Source: Sthenelais limicola | Taxonomy: Eukaryota; Annelida; Polychaeta; Phyllodocida; Sigalionidae | DNA length: 64,000 nucleotides | Reading direction: 5' to 3' | Assembly (NCBI GenBank): GCA_942159475.1 | Contig: OW804096.1 | Span: 42,779,744 to 42,843,743, forward strand | Shown here: positions 1 to 10,796 of the stretch, piece by piece | How the letters are laid out: each line of letters begins with the position of its first letter | How positions within the stretch are numbered: position 1 is the first letter of the stretch | Made by a program: the position numbers and the translations under genes | The notes under the pieces: model-generated | What the model saw: the letters and a program-made list of their open reading frames with translations, nothing else | Told to the model about the DNA's origin: nothing | Databases searched by the model: none

Positions 1-1227
1 GTGGAGGTCAGCCACGTCTGGACAGTGACCCCAGTTGACGTGGTACCACTGCCCCAGATAATAACCCCCCGCCCCACTTCTGCAGGCGTCTATGGTTACC
101 GGGGTGTAGCAGCGCTTCTCCAGTATGGGAATGCAGCCATTGAAAATCTGCAGATAATCTAACCACCACTGGAGATCAGCCTTCATCCCTGGGGTAACCC
201 TTGTCCTGTGGGCGGGACCTTTAAGTAATCTGATCCTGTCTATCAAACGTCTTGTAAAAGTTCTGGCCCCATATATGACTCGGGAGGCCCAATTCATCTT
301 ACCCGCTAAAGATTGAAGCCCCTGTTTAGTCAGGGAAGTTTTTCCTTTCACAGTTCTCACAAGTTCTTCTAGCTCTTTTGTCTTTTCCTCAGGTAGTCGG
401 TAAACATGCTCCATCGTGTCTATTTCTATGCCCAAGAACATGAGCTTTTGCACTGGTCCTACTATCTTCTGGTAAGAGATAGCAAAGCCAAGCTCACGGA
501 GCAGACTCATTAAGGTGTTTAATGTCTGCATGCATTTCTCCTGCGTGGATTCCCGCACCAGATAATCATCGAGATAAGACCAAACGCATGGATGACCTTT
601 CTCCTTCATGATGCGGCAGACAGCCTGTGAGAGGGTGTTGAAGATTGATGCGGCCAATCTCCCTCCAAACATTAATCTTTTGTCTATCAAGTGCCTGGTG
701 ACTCCGTCTTTGAACGTCCAAGCCAGACCCGCTAGTTGGTAATCTCCTGGGTGTAACTTGACGCTTCGGTATGCACTCTCCAGGTCCACTTTCGCCAACC
801 AGTCTCCCTGGTATATCTCATCTCCTGCATCTTGCACCGTACTGTACTTAAAGGGGTAATTAACAGCATAGTCGTTCAGGGCCATGCCATGTGGGCGAGA
901 GGCATCATGTATCAAACGAACCCCACCATTGCTCTTGGGTATGGCAGCCAGGCCTGATATTATTATTGGTTTCTCCTGTGTAATCTCATAACGACCATTT
1001 GCTAATTCCTTGTTAATGATATCTTCCACACTATCTCTGAACTCAGGCCTAGTGGCAGACCTGTGGTTTTGGTGGTACGCACCCGCTCCTTCGGTGCAAA
1101 GGTTAGTCACCCTGAACCCCTGGGTCACTCCCTCCATGATGTACTGCCGGTCTGGGTCATCATAGCTTAAGTGCTTATCCCAGCCGTTGGGGTCAAGGGC
1201 ACCGACCTCATGCAGATACTTTAATGG
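1..1227 (-). CDS. pol: Pol (reverse transcriptase plus start of RNase H) of the same Ngaro/DIRS-like element, cut by window edge
   Basis: 409 codons open without a stop, in the same frame as gag and separated from it only by the TAG at 1228-1230; it has no ATG at its start. RT block A reads LAKVDLESAYRSVKLHPGDY (~740-800) and the catalytic box is YLDDYLV (~556-576). After the box come KLMFLGIEIDT, a RLPEEK motif and LQSLAGKMNWASRV, then ARTFTRRLIDRI, the connection typical of tyrosine-recombinase (Ngaro/DIRS) retroelements rather than Ty3/Ty1 or LINE RTs. An RNase H-like start, TIDACRSGAGGYY (~60-98), follows. The usual PFG of the fingers/palm region is replaced by MFG. The rest of RNase H and any tyrosine recombinase would lie beyond position 1. 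The copy looks young: no frameshift or nonsense codon apart from the junction TAG. Confidence 0.85.
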
Positions 1228-1230
1228 CTA
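1228..1230 (-). promoter_or_regulatory. In-frame TAG between gag and pol, candidate readthrough site
   Basis: Reading the minus strand, the codons are GTC AAA TCC GAA TAG CCA TTA AAG TAT. The RT frame follows in the same phase with no start codon near it, so Pol would be made by UAG suppression or by reinitiation. The base after TAG is C, a context associated with leaky termination in some viral readthrough sites (established knowledge). A single nonsense mutation in a formerly fused Gag-Pol would look the same. Functional readthrough is inference. Confidence 0.45.
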
Positions 1231-2373
1231 TTCGGATTTGACATGCTTATACCGGCATTTATCCCCATATGGACAATGCCCCTGTACAAACAATCTGCAA
1301 AGTTCCTCACTGTCATACTCCTTAGCCTTTGATCCTCCCTTCTTGCCCCCTCCCTTGCCGGCTTGGGGCTTGTTAGCTCCTGCCATAGGTGTCACAGGGC
1401 GGCGAATTAGTATAGTATCTTCAAGATGCCTGCAAGGGGATCCCCAACGTACTCCATATTGACCCTGCACTTCTCTATAACGAACATCGAAGTCTAACAC
1501 GCTTTGCCACTCATACATCCCCGCGTATTCGTCCATCATCAGGCTGAAGCTCATGTAATCCTCCACTTCAGAACGCTTAAGGTCACCAGCCTCCAGTAAA
1601 GCAAACATGAGGCGCATATTAGCTGCTCCCCATTCGCTCTGAGATATGATGAGTTTAGGGGTCTCCTCCGCTTTCAAGACTACAGTTCCTTCCCCACTAT
1701 CATTCCATCTCATGATGTCTCTCTTCTTGCGGTTCATTCTCTGTTTCACTGTCTCAGGGAGAAACTGCTGTATATGCAGAACTTTCTTGCTACTTGCTTT
1801 GAGGGTGAGGCGTAGACGGGGGTCGTAGGCGTCCAAGGCCACTGGCTGGGTCGGGGGAGTATAGCCCTTGGAGCCACCTATACCTCCACCACCATCCAGG
1901 TTTAGCATGTCGAGCTTATCGCCTCCCCCTAGCATTGCATCCAGTCGTTTGGCTGAGGCGAGTATCTCCGCCTGTTCTTTGCGTCGTTTTTCCAGCTGAG
2001 CTTCTCTCGCTTGCCTCTCTGTTTCTTCCCTCTCTCGATCTTTCTGAGCTTGTTCTTCGGCTTCCTTATCTTTTCGATCATTTTCCTTGGCTGCTTCATC
2101 GGCCCGGACCCGGGCCTCTCTGATCGCATCTGCCCTCTCAGCTTCGAAGTGATTATTGCCTAGGATAGCCAGAGCGATCTTGAGCATACGGATTTGACCC
2201 GGGGTTATATCCAATGCTGCTACATCAGCTCCTGTCATAGCAACCAAGACGTCTTTCTCCCCATAGTCTGCGTCCTTGAGAATTCGTAAAGCTGCTCTTT
2301 TCAGGCCAAAGACATGCCCCCACTGGGCTAGATCGAAAGGTTCAGGTATATCGTCTGCACTTAGGCTGGCCAT
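1228..2373 (-). CDS. gag: Gag protein of a Ngaro/DIRS-like retrotransposon (intact, 381 aa)
   Basis: Intact 381-codon frame opening with MASLSADDIPEPFDLAQWG. Residues ~12-70 form a compact helical, SAM-like segment (LDITPGQIRMLKIALAIL near the end). Residues ~77-155 are a highly charged Glu/Arg/Lys coiled coil. The C-terminus carries one CCCH zinc finger, C359-x7-C367-x5-C373-x3-H377. This layout (N-terminal helical domain, coiled coil, terminal zinc finger) fits a nucleic-acid-binding Gag that assembles particles; similar CCCH-type fingers occur in Gag of Ngaro/DIRS retroelements (family knowledge). The frame ends in TAG at 1228-1230, and the RT frame continues directly after it in the same phase. 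The ATG is the first in the frame and lies about 100 bp inside the probable 5' end. Gag assignment is inferred from position upstream of RT; no search was run. Confidence 0.75.
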   Translation of the reverse strand: MASLSADDIPEPFDLAQWGHVFGLKRAALRILKDADYGEKDVLVAMTGADVAALDITPGQIRMLKIALAILGNNHFEAERADAIREARVRADEAAKENDRKDKEAEEQAQKDREREETERQAREAQLEKRRKEQAEILASAKRLDAMLGGGDKLDMLNLDGGGGIGGSKGYTPPTQPVALDAYDPRLRLTLKASSKKVLHIQQFLPETVKQRMNRKKRDIMRWNDSGEGTVVLKAEETPKLIISQSEWGAANMRLMFALLEAGDLKRSEVEDYMSFSLMMDEYAGMYEWQSVLDFDVRYREVQGQYGVRWGSPCRHLEDTILIRRPVTPMAGANKPQAGKGGGKKGGSKAKEYDSEELCRLFVQGHCPYGDKCRYKHVKSE

Positions 2374-2497
2374 GCTGCTTAGCTATAGCGCGTCTGCTCT
2401 GTCCAAGCGCTGGAGGAACAGTGGACTACTGACTGCGCTGAGGTCAAGCGGTGACCCGGTGCACTTTTAAACGAGGATAACCCTGTGGGCTATCCCT
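2374..2497 (-). repeat. Probable 5' leader/terminal region of the Ngaro-like element
   Basis: About 120 bp upstream of the gag ATG (reading minus). It is GC-richer than the DNA beyond 2500 and contains a small perfect hairpin, GGATAACC-CTGTG-GGCTATCC-like, at 2475-2495. The change to strongly AT-rich sequence at about 2500 is the likely element boundary. The matching terminal repeat would be outside the window, so the repeat type cannot be verified. Confidence 0.35.
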
Positions 2498-2499
2498 GC

Positions 2500-5400
2500 A
2501 TAACAAATTTGTAATCAAATACTTACACCCATTTATATTACTCAACAATAAATGTACTCGCACCACTATAGAGCCATCAAGTAATAGATTGATGTGCAAA
2601 AACTAAATTCATAATTAAAACCCAATATTGCCCATGGTTTAGGTGATGTCCTTAATATGAACATCCTATGTAGGCAGTTGGATATGGAAGAGTCATCGCT
2701 TTTGGAAAGAGCTACTTCGTCAACCGCCATATATGAGGTCCGAGGGTCTATGTTCCAGAAATGGCTTTGGCTGTATCTATGGCATATAAGGGATTACAAA
2801 GTATAATCTAACTTAGCAGCTTAAAGTGCACGAGGAAGCTGACACAAAGGAAGTTCTTAAGCTGACAAAATGATAAATGATACCAGTTACTATGAAGCTC
2901 GATATATTTCCAGACAGAATAGCGAATACCAGCATTCAAAGGATCAATTTTAAAGGCATGGAATGAATACTTAAGTGCGTGCTATTCATCTACAAGTTAG
3001 TTATATATCATACAACAGTTTATGTATTTCAAACTTTCCCCATAACTTACCCCACCTTAATGACAGCTTATCTGTCCCACCAATCTGAATCTGAAATCTT
3101 TTTGCTTGGATTGATCGATATCTCTTGGTGATGGTTGTTATCATATTTTCTTCTTTTGCCCCTGCTGGATTATGATAGACGTGATTTATGTCTTTCTTTG
3201 ATTGTATGGTACTTTGTGTGAACAATATTTTTTTTGCTTTTCTTGGACTATCATGAATATGAGTTAGAATGCCACTGTAATGAATGCAACTAGAAATGTT
3301 TTTATTCTTTATGTTTGAATAGTATCTGTTTATCTATTGTTTTTCTAATATTTCTAATGCATCGTTCGACTTAAATGTAAAGCTGTCCTGAGAACAGTGT
3401 GTAAATACATAATGTCTGGCTAAATAAAATATCTAAATAAAAATACAATCAGGGGAAAATGAACTTGGTGTGCTTAATTAGTGCATACTGCCCTCATTCA
3501 TACAATAGCTTTTTAGGGGATACAGAACAGTGATCTGTTGTAATCCTGAGGTAGAAATATTGACGGTGTGATTTGAGAGGTACATCGTTTTGGTTTTTAC
3601 ATTCTACGGTATTTTTTTAAAAAAAAAATCGTGAATGTTAGTGAATTGGGTACCAATTCTGTCAATCATCCTGAGTAGCAAGTTCATGTGATACATTTTG
3701 AGGTGTTGGTTGAGGATTGGTGTGAGGAGTGTCGACACTTATCTGGGAGGATATCTGGATGCCCATCTCTGTGTGATGTAATTCACGCCAACACTACTAA
3801 CTTTGCACTTATGCAAGGACTGCTTGATTGACAACCTTCTACCATCTCTGCAGTAAACCCCTGAAGGCCAGTGTGACATCCTATTGGTTGACATTTGTTG
3901 TATTCTATTGGCTATCTTGGTTTGATTGACAAGTTGCCACTTAAGGCCACTGTATAGGTTTTGAGAGGAACCCATTTAGAGAGGACTACCCATGACTGAA
4001 TCTGAGTGATCTACACCTACTACACCCTTTGGGATTTCTGGGTTTCAAGTCTTGGAGACAGACAAGCTCGGAATTGCAAAGACTAAAAGACAATTGTGTA
4101 TTATTAGATTACAATATGTTGTTTGATGTCTTATGTCTAATTCCCTTGCATTGTACTTTCATGTTTATCCAACTGCCTTTGTAAACAGGGAGTGTGCAAC
4201 TTTCCTAGTTGTTAATAAACTGAATTTTACTTCCACTCCTGTGTTCTTCTAATACAGACATTCGAGGCATTTCAGATTACAGTACGTCTGATATTCATAA
4301 TCTAGCCATTGCGCACAAACAGTTGACCGTAGAATTCGTTTCCTTTGGAAACGCACAATATATACATTAACTTAAACTGATTATAAAGTTAAACAGAAAA
4401 ATAGTTCATCAAATGACTGATTAACTTAAACTTATAACTTGTTGTATGATGAGTAAATGGCATCACTAGTAATTGTGATCAGAGGTGCTGTAGAACTCAT
4501 TCGCGTCTTACAACACTACTCTCTAGGTGCAGGATGTCTGTACCACATGCTGTCAGTCTAACATATTGTGCCCATTCCATGGTGTCATTTAGTATGCTGA
4601 CATTTGGAATATTATCCATAAAAGCGCATAGATACGTCGCCCAGGAAAAATAGGCTAACAAGAGCCTTGCTCATAAACTACAAAGCATAGGCTGTGCTAA
4701 TAAGTATGCACATAGCCCAGTTGAGACACTCTTAGAAGCAATAAAGCTCCTTGAATAGTTGTATGAAAATTAACTTGTATGGCAGACCTGCTCAAGACAC
4801 ATTTGGACATGAACATTTTCATCAGCTGACCTGTCCTTTCAATTTCGAACCTTTTTATTGTTTTGGTCTTCAAACCAGCATACTTATTCAAATCAACACA
4901 AGCACAATTAATGTCTGGTCCTTATACCCCTGGCCCTTTTCCATATCATAATATAAAACGCAACAAATCGAACTTAATTTGGTTGCTGGCATGGGCCCTT
5001 AACAAACGAAGGAGATTTGTAGGCAGTGCCGATTGACTTAATGAATGTAAAAGGTTAAATGCAGTCAATGGGTGACGCATAATCTCTAAAATAATGCCTA
5101 GAATTACTACATCCAATTGCAAGAGAAAATGCCTTTGTTGCGTAGAAATTTTGGAATTTCGGCTAAACGAAACTACCGGTGACATCCGATCATAAATGAA
5201 TCATTGAATTATCCCAGATATCGGAGTCAGGTCATTGATATTAATTACCGTCTTTTACTGCCTTTTTACTACCATAATTCAGAGCTGAGTCTGGCCGCAA
5301 AGATCCATCAGATCACAGACTTGATTATATTCTGTGTTCCTCTTAAAGCCATGCATCTCTAAACAAGGATAGCAATTATGTGCAATAGGACTTAATGGTT

Positions 5401-5979
5401 ATTACCAACTTATCTTCACGAGTCCCAGAGGGGACGGATGGGTTTGGGCTATCCATGGAGGTATAAATCGTTACAATATCGGAAAGACATTACCTAAACT
5501 AATGAAGTAGCTAAACTGATGAAGAAGGTCTGTAGGGGTCATGTTCATTCTAGATCCACACAAGTGCTATTGGGCATCGTGCCTATATAGGAGATTCAAA
5601 GGAGGGTGACTATCCCGTTCCAATATATACGTTAATTCATGCATGTGAGAAAATGCATATTTTACAACATAAAGAAACCAATCCATTACTCACTCTCGGC
5701 ATCGAATATTCAAAATGAATCAACTCAATATAAAATGTATATTATATATATATATATATATATATACAGCAGCTGCGCTTAACAGATGGTCAAGTTCTTC
5801 TTGGTGAAAAATAATATCATTCAGATTTCAAAATCCTCCAGTTATTTATCATTTTCAAGATTATATGTCTACGGAGTTGATGAAAAGCTTCTAGGATATA
5901 GCAATGACATTTCTATGAGAATATTTCGCAAATTCTTCCCAAAGTTCTGAGTGCAAAACAAGTAATAATAAAAGATACA
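2500..5979. other. AT-rich intergenic DNA, no gene seen
   Basis: No convincing exon, RNA gene or paired terminal repeat was found. It holds a (TA)n microsatellite at 5743-5766 and short A/T runs (e.g. 3606-3629). Short open frames here (up to about 80 codons) are the length expected by chance and show no recognisable domain. Confidence 0.5.
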
Positions 5980-6075
5980 TTTCTTTTCAGCGCATATGGC
6001 ATACAGTATCTTTTGTTATAAGACAGGAAAGTAGTTACTTTCCTGTTTTATATATTCATTTACGCTGAAAAGAAA
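5980..6075. repeat. Hairpin/foldback, about 96 bp
   Basis: Outer arms TTTCTTTTCAGCG (5980-5992) and CGCTGAAAAGAAA (6063-6075) are exact complements. An inner pair, ATAAGACAGGAAAGTA and TACTTTCCTGTTTTAT (about 6018-6051), is separated by only two bases. The arms between are unpaired. This is a small foldback or MITE core. Confidence 0.7.
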
Positions 6076-6205
6076 CAATACATTGCAATACTTCACCATG
6101 AACGGCGGTCACATCAGTGAGTCTATAACAATTCCTTATAGTCATCAAGTATGTTTCCCACATTTCCTTGCACATTTAATCATTCTGCATCTGGACAAAT
6201 TACTG

Positions 6206-6355
6206 GTCAGTATTTCAAAACCGGTGTAGACTAACACCGCCTGGGGACGCTGGTAAAGCAATACCTATGGGGCCAGTTCTAATGTCCTGACTCAGATGGT
6301 TATACTTTGATCGAAGTAGTTTAGCCTCAGGTCTTTGACTAATAATAGCCTTGAT
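6206..6355. repeat. 150-bp dispersed repeat, copy 1
   Basis: Starts GTCAGTATTTCAAAACCGG and ends AATAGCCTTGAT. It matches 10223-10372 in the same orientation over 150 bp with only about four substitutions. It includes a small hairpin GGTGTAGACTAACACC. There is no reading frame of note and no terminal inverted repeat; a SINE-like element or a segmental copy are both possible. Confidence 0.85.
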
Positions 6356-8639
6356 CTTGACCATTTTGGCGGGATTTCTTAGGTCCTTAGATAATGCGGC
6401 ATTTTTTTCATATTTTTTTTTACACGAACTTTATTCAGGAAATAAAAAATGGCATATGCCAGTGTTAAATTTTTTGTTACGGTTAGGGATTTCCCTGTAT
6501 TCCACCGCATCCTGAACTTTTCAAAAATACATATGTATAGTATTCACGGTGTTACATATCAAATGTTCGACAGACCGATTGCATTCAGTGTATAATGTAA
6601 GTTAATGAGGTAATGAGATGAGATGGCTGTGATATTTAATAGTTATATAAAATGGTGAAGTGATTAATGATGGAGTACGGTTTACAGTTTAGTCATATAA
6701 AGTTCCTAATCTGTTATGATTCATTTAAGTCTTACTTCTACAATCGATTTGTATGCTATACCAATATCGTTCCACATTTGTATGCCGGTATAGGCCAATG
6801 ATTTTTGATAGAGTGGACTCATTGGTCGTAGTGGTTTAAAGTCTAGGGCTCTCTCCCCTCTCATTTTACTGAACACCCTGTATTGCCTATAGGGGGATAA
6901 TCTCCTATAAGGATAACTTCCAGGGGGATATAGGCAGGGGACCTTACTCGAAGTTTTGTCCTGTCACCTAATTAAAAGGATTGATTATACAGTGTAAAAG
7001 TGGGGCCTTTTACACTTCTGGCGAGCTCCGATAACCAGGCAGATTTATTGAATGAATACAATACCAAATACACCCAGATATACCTAGTATTTATCAATTT
7101 TTACTCTAATTTAGCAGAATTTCAGAGATGTCTAGAGATTGTGCATTTTCTGAAAACCGACCTTTCTAAGGTATATTTGGCTATACTTTACTCGATTCCC
7201 ATAGCAACTTACCAAAAGCAACCGACCCCCCCCCCCCACACACACACACACCTTCACCCAGAAATATTACAAACTTCTTTCAAACATAAAAAAATCCACA
7301 TAAAATATAGAAATACTTTTGACATGTCCCAAATGGTAACATCTTTGGAATCTATATAATCTCATCTTTTCAAATGGTTATGTTGGTATATGTAAATCCA
7401 AGTTTCTTTCGACTTATAATATGACTAGTTTTTTCTGGGACACATATATCTTCGGTGCCCAACCTATATATATATATATGTAAACAGAATACCCAGAAAA
7501 GGAGATCTATACTTATTGCGGATCTACGTTCCCAAGCCATAATGACGGATTATATGGATTAGGACGAAATAGTAGAGGGATTTGTAATGTAGGGTAATGA
7601 TACAGCAGGAGTCATTAAGCAAATGAGGCTAATCTGCAATAATGATATCATATACATGTATAGGTCTAAGGAAATAGGATCAAAGCCCAATTTTGATATT
7701 AAATGGAAAACATGATTTCAAGAAAGTGTAAGTGCAAGTAGGATTCTGATAGAAAATATTGAACAAGGAAATATTAGGTATTAACACATATAGCTGCTTT
7801 ATCTAGTCCTTGATCTAGTCCTTGATCTAGTGGCGATCACAAGAAATACTGCAAGAAAAATAAGTCTTAGTAATCTGAGAAACAGCAGTTGGTTGCTGCC
7901 AGGTGGGAGGTATGGGATCGGCAGATAAGAGCAGGGGGTCGACGGACCCATGTCAAGAAACATGGATTTAAGAGATATCGTTTTGCAGCCTAGCGTGGTA
8001 TATAAAAAGCGCTTCGTTCAGTGATAAAATATTATATGAGTATTTATATGAAATGCAATGATAAGTTGGTCTGCGAGTGTGTATATCTGACGCACAAGGG
8101 ATGAAGATGTGCGTGTCATGGTGAGTGGCAAAGCCACAAGCAATGATGCACATATTTTCAATCTGGGTGCGATAGATAAGCTCAAGTTTGAACTTGAATT
8201 CCATGTTATATCACAAGTACTATGTTTGAATGATGAAAATACGTTGTGTGGTAGTTCCCCTGGCATTGGCTATTTCAACAAGCGCCATATATATATATAC
8301 CCCTTGGGGATCTCGAGGGGATATACAAATGACAACACCTCTCCACTGGAAAGATGGAGCATATATTTATTATGATATAATAGGAATCATTACACGAGCA
8401 CGTTGAACCAAGGTTAACCATGTTACGCCTAACTTTGCTAAATGTTTTTATCAGTTCATATTATGCTAAGCATATATATATAATAACCAGCGAGTATAAA
8501 TTTACCTTTTGTGCAATATGTAAATTAGTTGCGCATGTGCAGATTAGTTAACACACCTCCGGTGCCAACACAATGCAATAAGCTAGCCAAGCCACGAGTT
8601 TGACAATGACTGCAGTGTGCTAATAGTTTGTCTAGGAAT
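6356..8639. other. Intergenic DNA with simple repeats and a retroposon-like tail
   Basis: No gene recognised. T-runs at 6412-6421 followed by TTTATT near 6430 look like a minus-strand retroposon 3' end (AATAAA then poly A). A C12 run followed by (CA)n lies at 7226-7251. A 12-bp tandem unit ATCTAGTCCTTG starts at 7801 (two copies plus a partial). AT-rich microsatellite tracts occur at 7466-7480 and 8288-8299. Confidence 0.5.
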
Positions 8640-8656
8640 AAGACAAAAATGACCAA

Positions 8657-8770
8657 GGGACATAGCGGGAAGCCGTATCGTCCCGCGGCGGAGGTATCCG
8701 ACCAAGGGTGCGTAGCACCCGCGGTCGGATACTGAAGCCAAGGGACGATACGGATTTCCCGCTATGTCCC
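8657..8770. repeat. Compound hairpin with GC-rich apex
   Basis: Outer arms GGGACATAGCGGGA (from 8657) and TCCCGCTATGTCCC (to 8770) pair exactly, then CCGTATCGTCCC with GGGACGATACGG. An inner stem GGTATCCGACC/GGTCGGATAC follows, with an apex hairpin GGGTGCGTAGCACCC at 8706-8720. Pairing continues outward with mismatches to about 8640-8785. No coding potential; small frames across it are by-products of the palindrome. Confidence 0.85.
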
Positions 8771-9140
8771 GCGGATTTTTTTGTATTTATTTCGCCTTCT
8801 CTTATCAAAATGTACTCGAGCATGATATATATATTGGTAAAATTAAGTCATGTTCGTCTTGGTTGACATCGACGACTTTGTTGACATCATGACGCGCCCG
8901 TCACGACTCCCGTCATGACGCATTTGCGTATTTCTACGCGCCGTTTTTTCCGACCTGCGTGGGTCAGAACTACATTTTAGAACGCAAAATTATTTAATCC
9001 TGCACTGTCATGTACATTTATTTTACTAATTGCTATGCAGTAAATTACTCTAATAACTATATTCAAGTATTTATTTTAATTTTGCGACTCATTTATATGC
9101 ACCGATGCTATGATCTTTAGAGAACTATATTCATTCCATA

Positions 9141-9185
9141 TCAGCCTGAGGCCCGATACGGAGGTCGTATCGGCCTCAGGACTGA
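9141..9185. repeat. Short GC-rich hairpin
   Basis: CCTGAGGCCCGATACG and CGTATCGGCCTCAGG are complementary around a three- to four-base loop, with TCAG/CTGA extending the stem by one bulge. The stem shares the CGATAC/GTATCG core with the 8657 hairpin. Confidence 0.75.
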
Positions 9186-10222
9186 GTTGCGCTCTCAGTG
9201 TTAACTCAATGGGCCGTGCGTATCAACCACATTCAAAGGTGAAATAATATTGGATTTCTACCAGAAAGACGTTGCCTGAAGTGGCCTACCAGTCTAGGCC
9301 CAAAGTAGAGAGGATCCCTTCAAGCCTCTAGCCTCAAACAGCAAAGTGCCATCAGTCGAGTCCTAGTGCACGAGGAAACCGATTAGCGAAATAGGCTTCC
9401 ATACCATTCTTATCTGATCTGAGGGTTTGGTCTGAATAGTCATTATAAAAAAGCCTTAATTATGAACGGTCAAAGAGAGAGGTGCTCGACCTATCCCAGA
9501 TGCTCGGCCACAGACATGAATTCCTGCTGTTTGGTGGATACTATATTCACTGAGGCTGTACTCAAGCGGTTCCCACAGGAAGGCGACAGGCGATAGCCCT
9601 TTATGATGTTTGAGAGAGCCCTTGCTACTTGGAAAGAGTAGTGGTTGGGTTGTATGTTGAAGAACCACAACTTGACATGTATTATTTAGCAATTGTCCGT
9701 AGAGGAGGTCACTCTCATAGGCTAAAGGTGAACTCCTACTGCTAAACTTACTCTCGTATTAAAATGTGTTACCATATAATGTCATCATCGATATCATTAT
9801 CATTTCGAACGAATTACGGGTCTCACTGTACAGTGGTTATCCCGAATAATCTTTCACTAATCCATTAATCTTTAATCTGAGGTGACAATGCTCAATATGT
9901 AAAAAATAAAAAGTAATGATAATGCAGATGTGACATACAATTAGGATTTTAACCTCATATATAGGGAAGCAACAACAGGGCAGTCTAGGCTCACAGCCTC
10001 TCAGATAAGATAAGTCCTATGTCAGTGATTGGGCGTCTTTTGTGCTAATGGCTTTGCCGGCCCTGGGTGAGGCATTCTAATGGGATTCTAATTGCATTTT
10101 GCGGTTTGGAGCGAAAGGCTTTCCCTCAGTTTAGAGGGACACTCACAACTCTGAGCCTAGACTGGAGATAACATTATTACTTCCTTATTGTACTGAGGAG
10201 GAAAGATAAGATTTCCTTGTTT
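9186..10222. other. Intergenic DNA, nothing recognised
   Basis: Slightly GC-richer than the surroundings between 9240 and 9720, but no exon with family resemblance, no terminal repeats and no RNA gene were found. Confidence 0.4.
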
Positions 10223-10372
10223 GTCAGTATTTCAAAACTGGTGTAGACTAACACCGCCTGGGGACGCTGGTAAAGCAATACCTATGGGGCCAGTTCTATT
10301 GTCCTGACTCAGATGGTTATACTTTGATCGAAGTAGTTTAGCCTCAGGTCTTTGACTAACCATAGCCTTGAT
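10223..10372. repeat. 150-bp dispersed repeat, copy 2
   Basis: Same 150-bp unit as 6206-6355, same orientation and length, about 97 per cent identical by direct reading. The flanks of the two copies do not match, so the homology has sharp ends, as expected for a transposed unit. Confidence 0.85.
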
Positions 10373-10650
10373 GTGGATTCTGACAAAGGAAAAAATATTA
10401 ATCAAAGAAGACCGAGGAAGAGACATTTGCCATTCGCTGCCAACATGATTTAGGTATTAGGTTTGGTTTTCAATAAAGGAAGCAAATGAACACGTATATT
10501 TTGCCATCAGTAGGTCCTGTAGATCATAAATAATTTATCTAACCATCTGTAAACAAGGGAATAACCATGTGCATTCAGTGAAAAGCATCAGAACGATGGT
10601 TGCTCTTCTCAGCTAACCTGATCAGTATTAAAGTTACCAAAATATTATAG

Positions 10651-10796
10651 TAAGAACAGCATAGTATCGTGTATGAGGGGGCTATATATTCACCGAGTAT
10701 GGCCGAAAAAGAACGAGGCCGTAGGCCGAGTTCTTTTTCGGCCATACAAGGTGAATATTATAGGCCACCAAAGACGCGATACTGTGCTATTCTTGC
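10651..10796. repeat. Compound hairpin/foldback, about 146 bp
   Basis: Outer arms (TAAGAACAGCATAGTATCG from 10651; CGATACTGTGCTATTCTTG ending near 10795) pair with few mismatches, and ATATTCACC pairs with GGTGAATAT. The inner stem GTATGGCCGAAAAAGAAC/GTTCTTTTTCGGCCATAC is perfect. The apex GAGGCCGTAGGCCGA lies at about 10715-10729. Confidence 0.85.
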
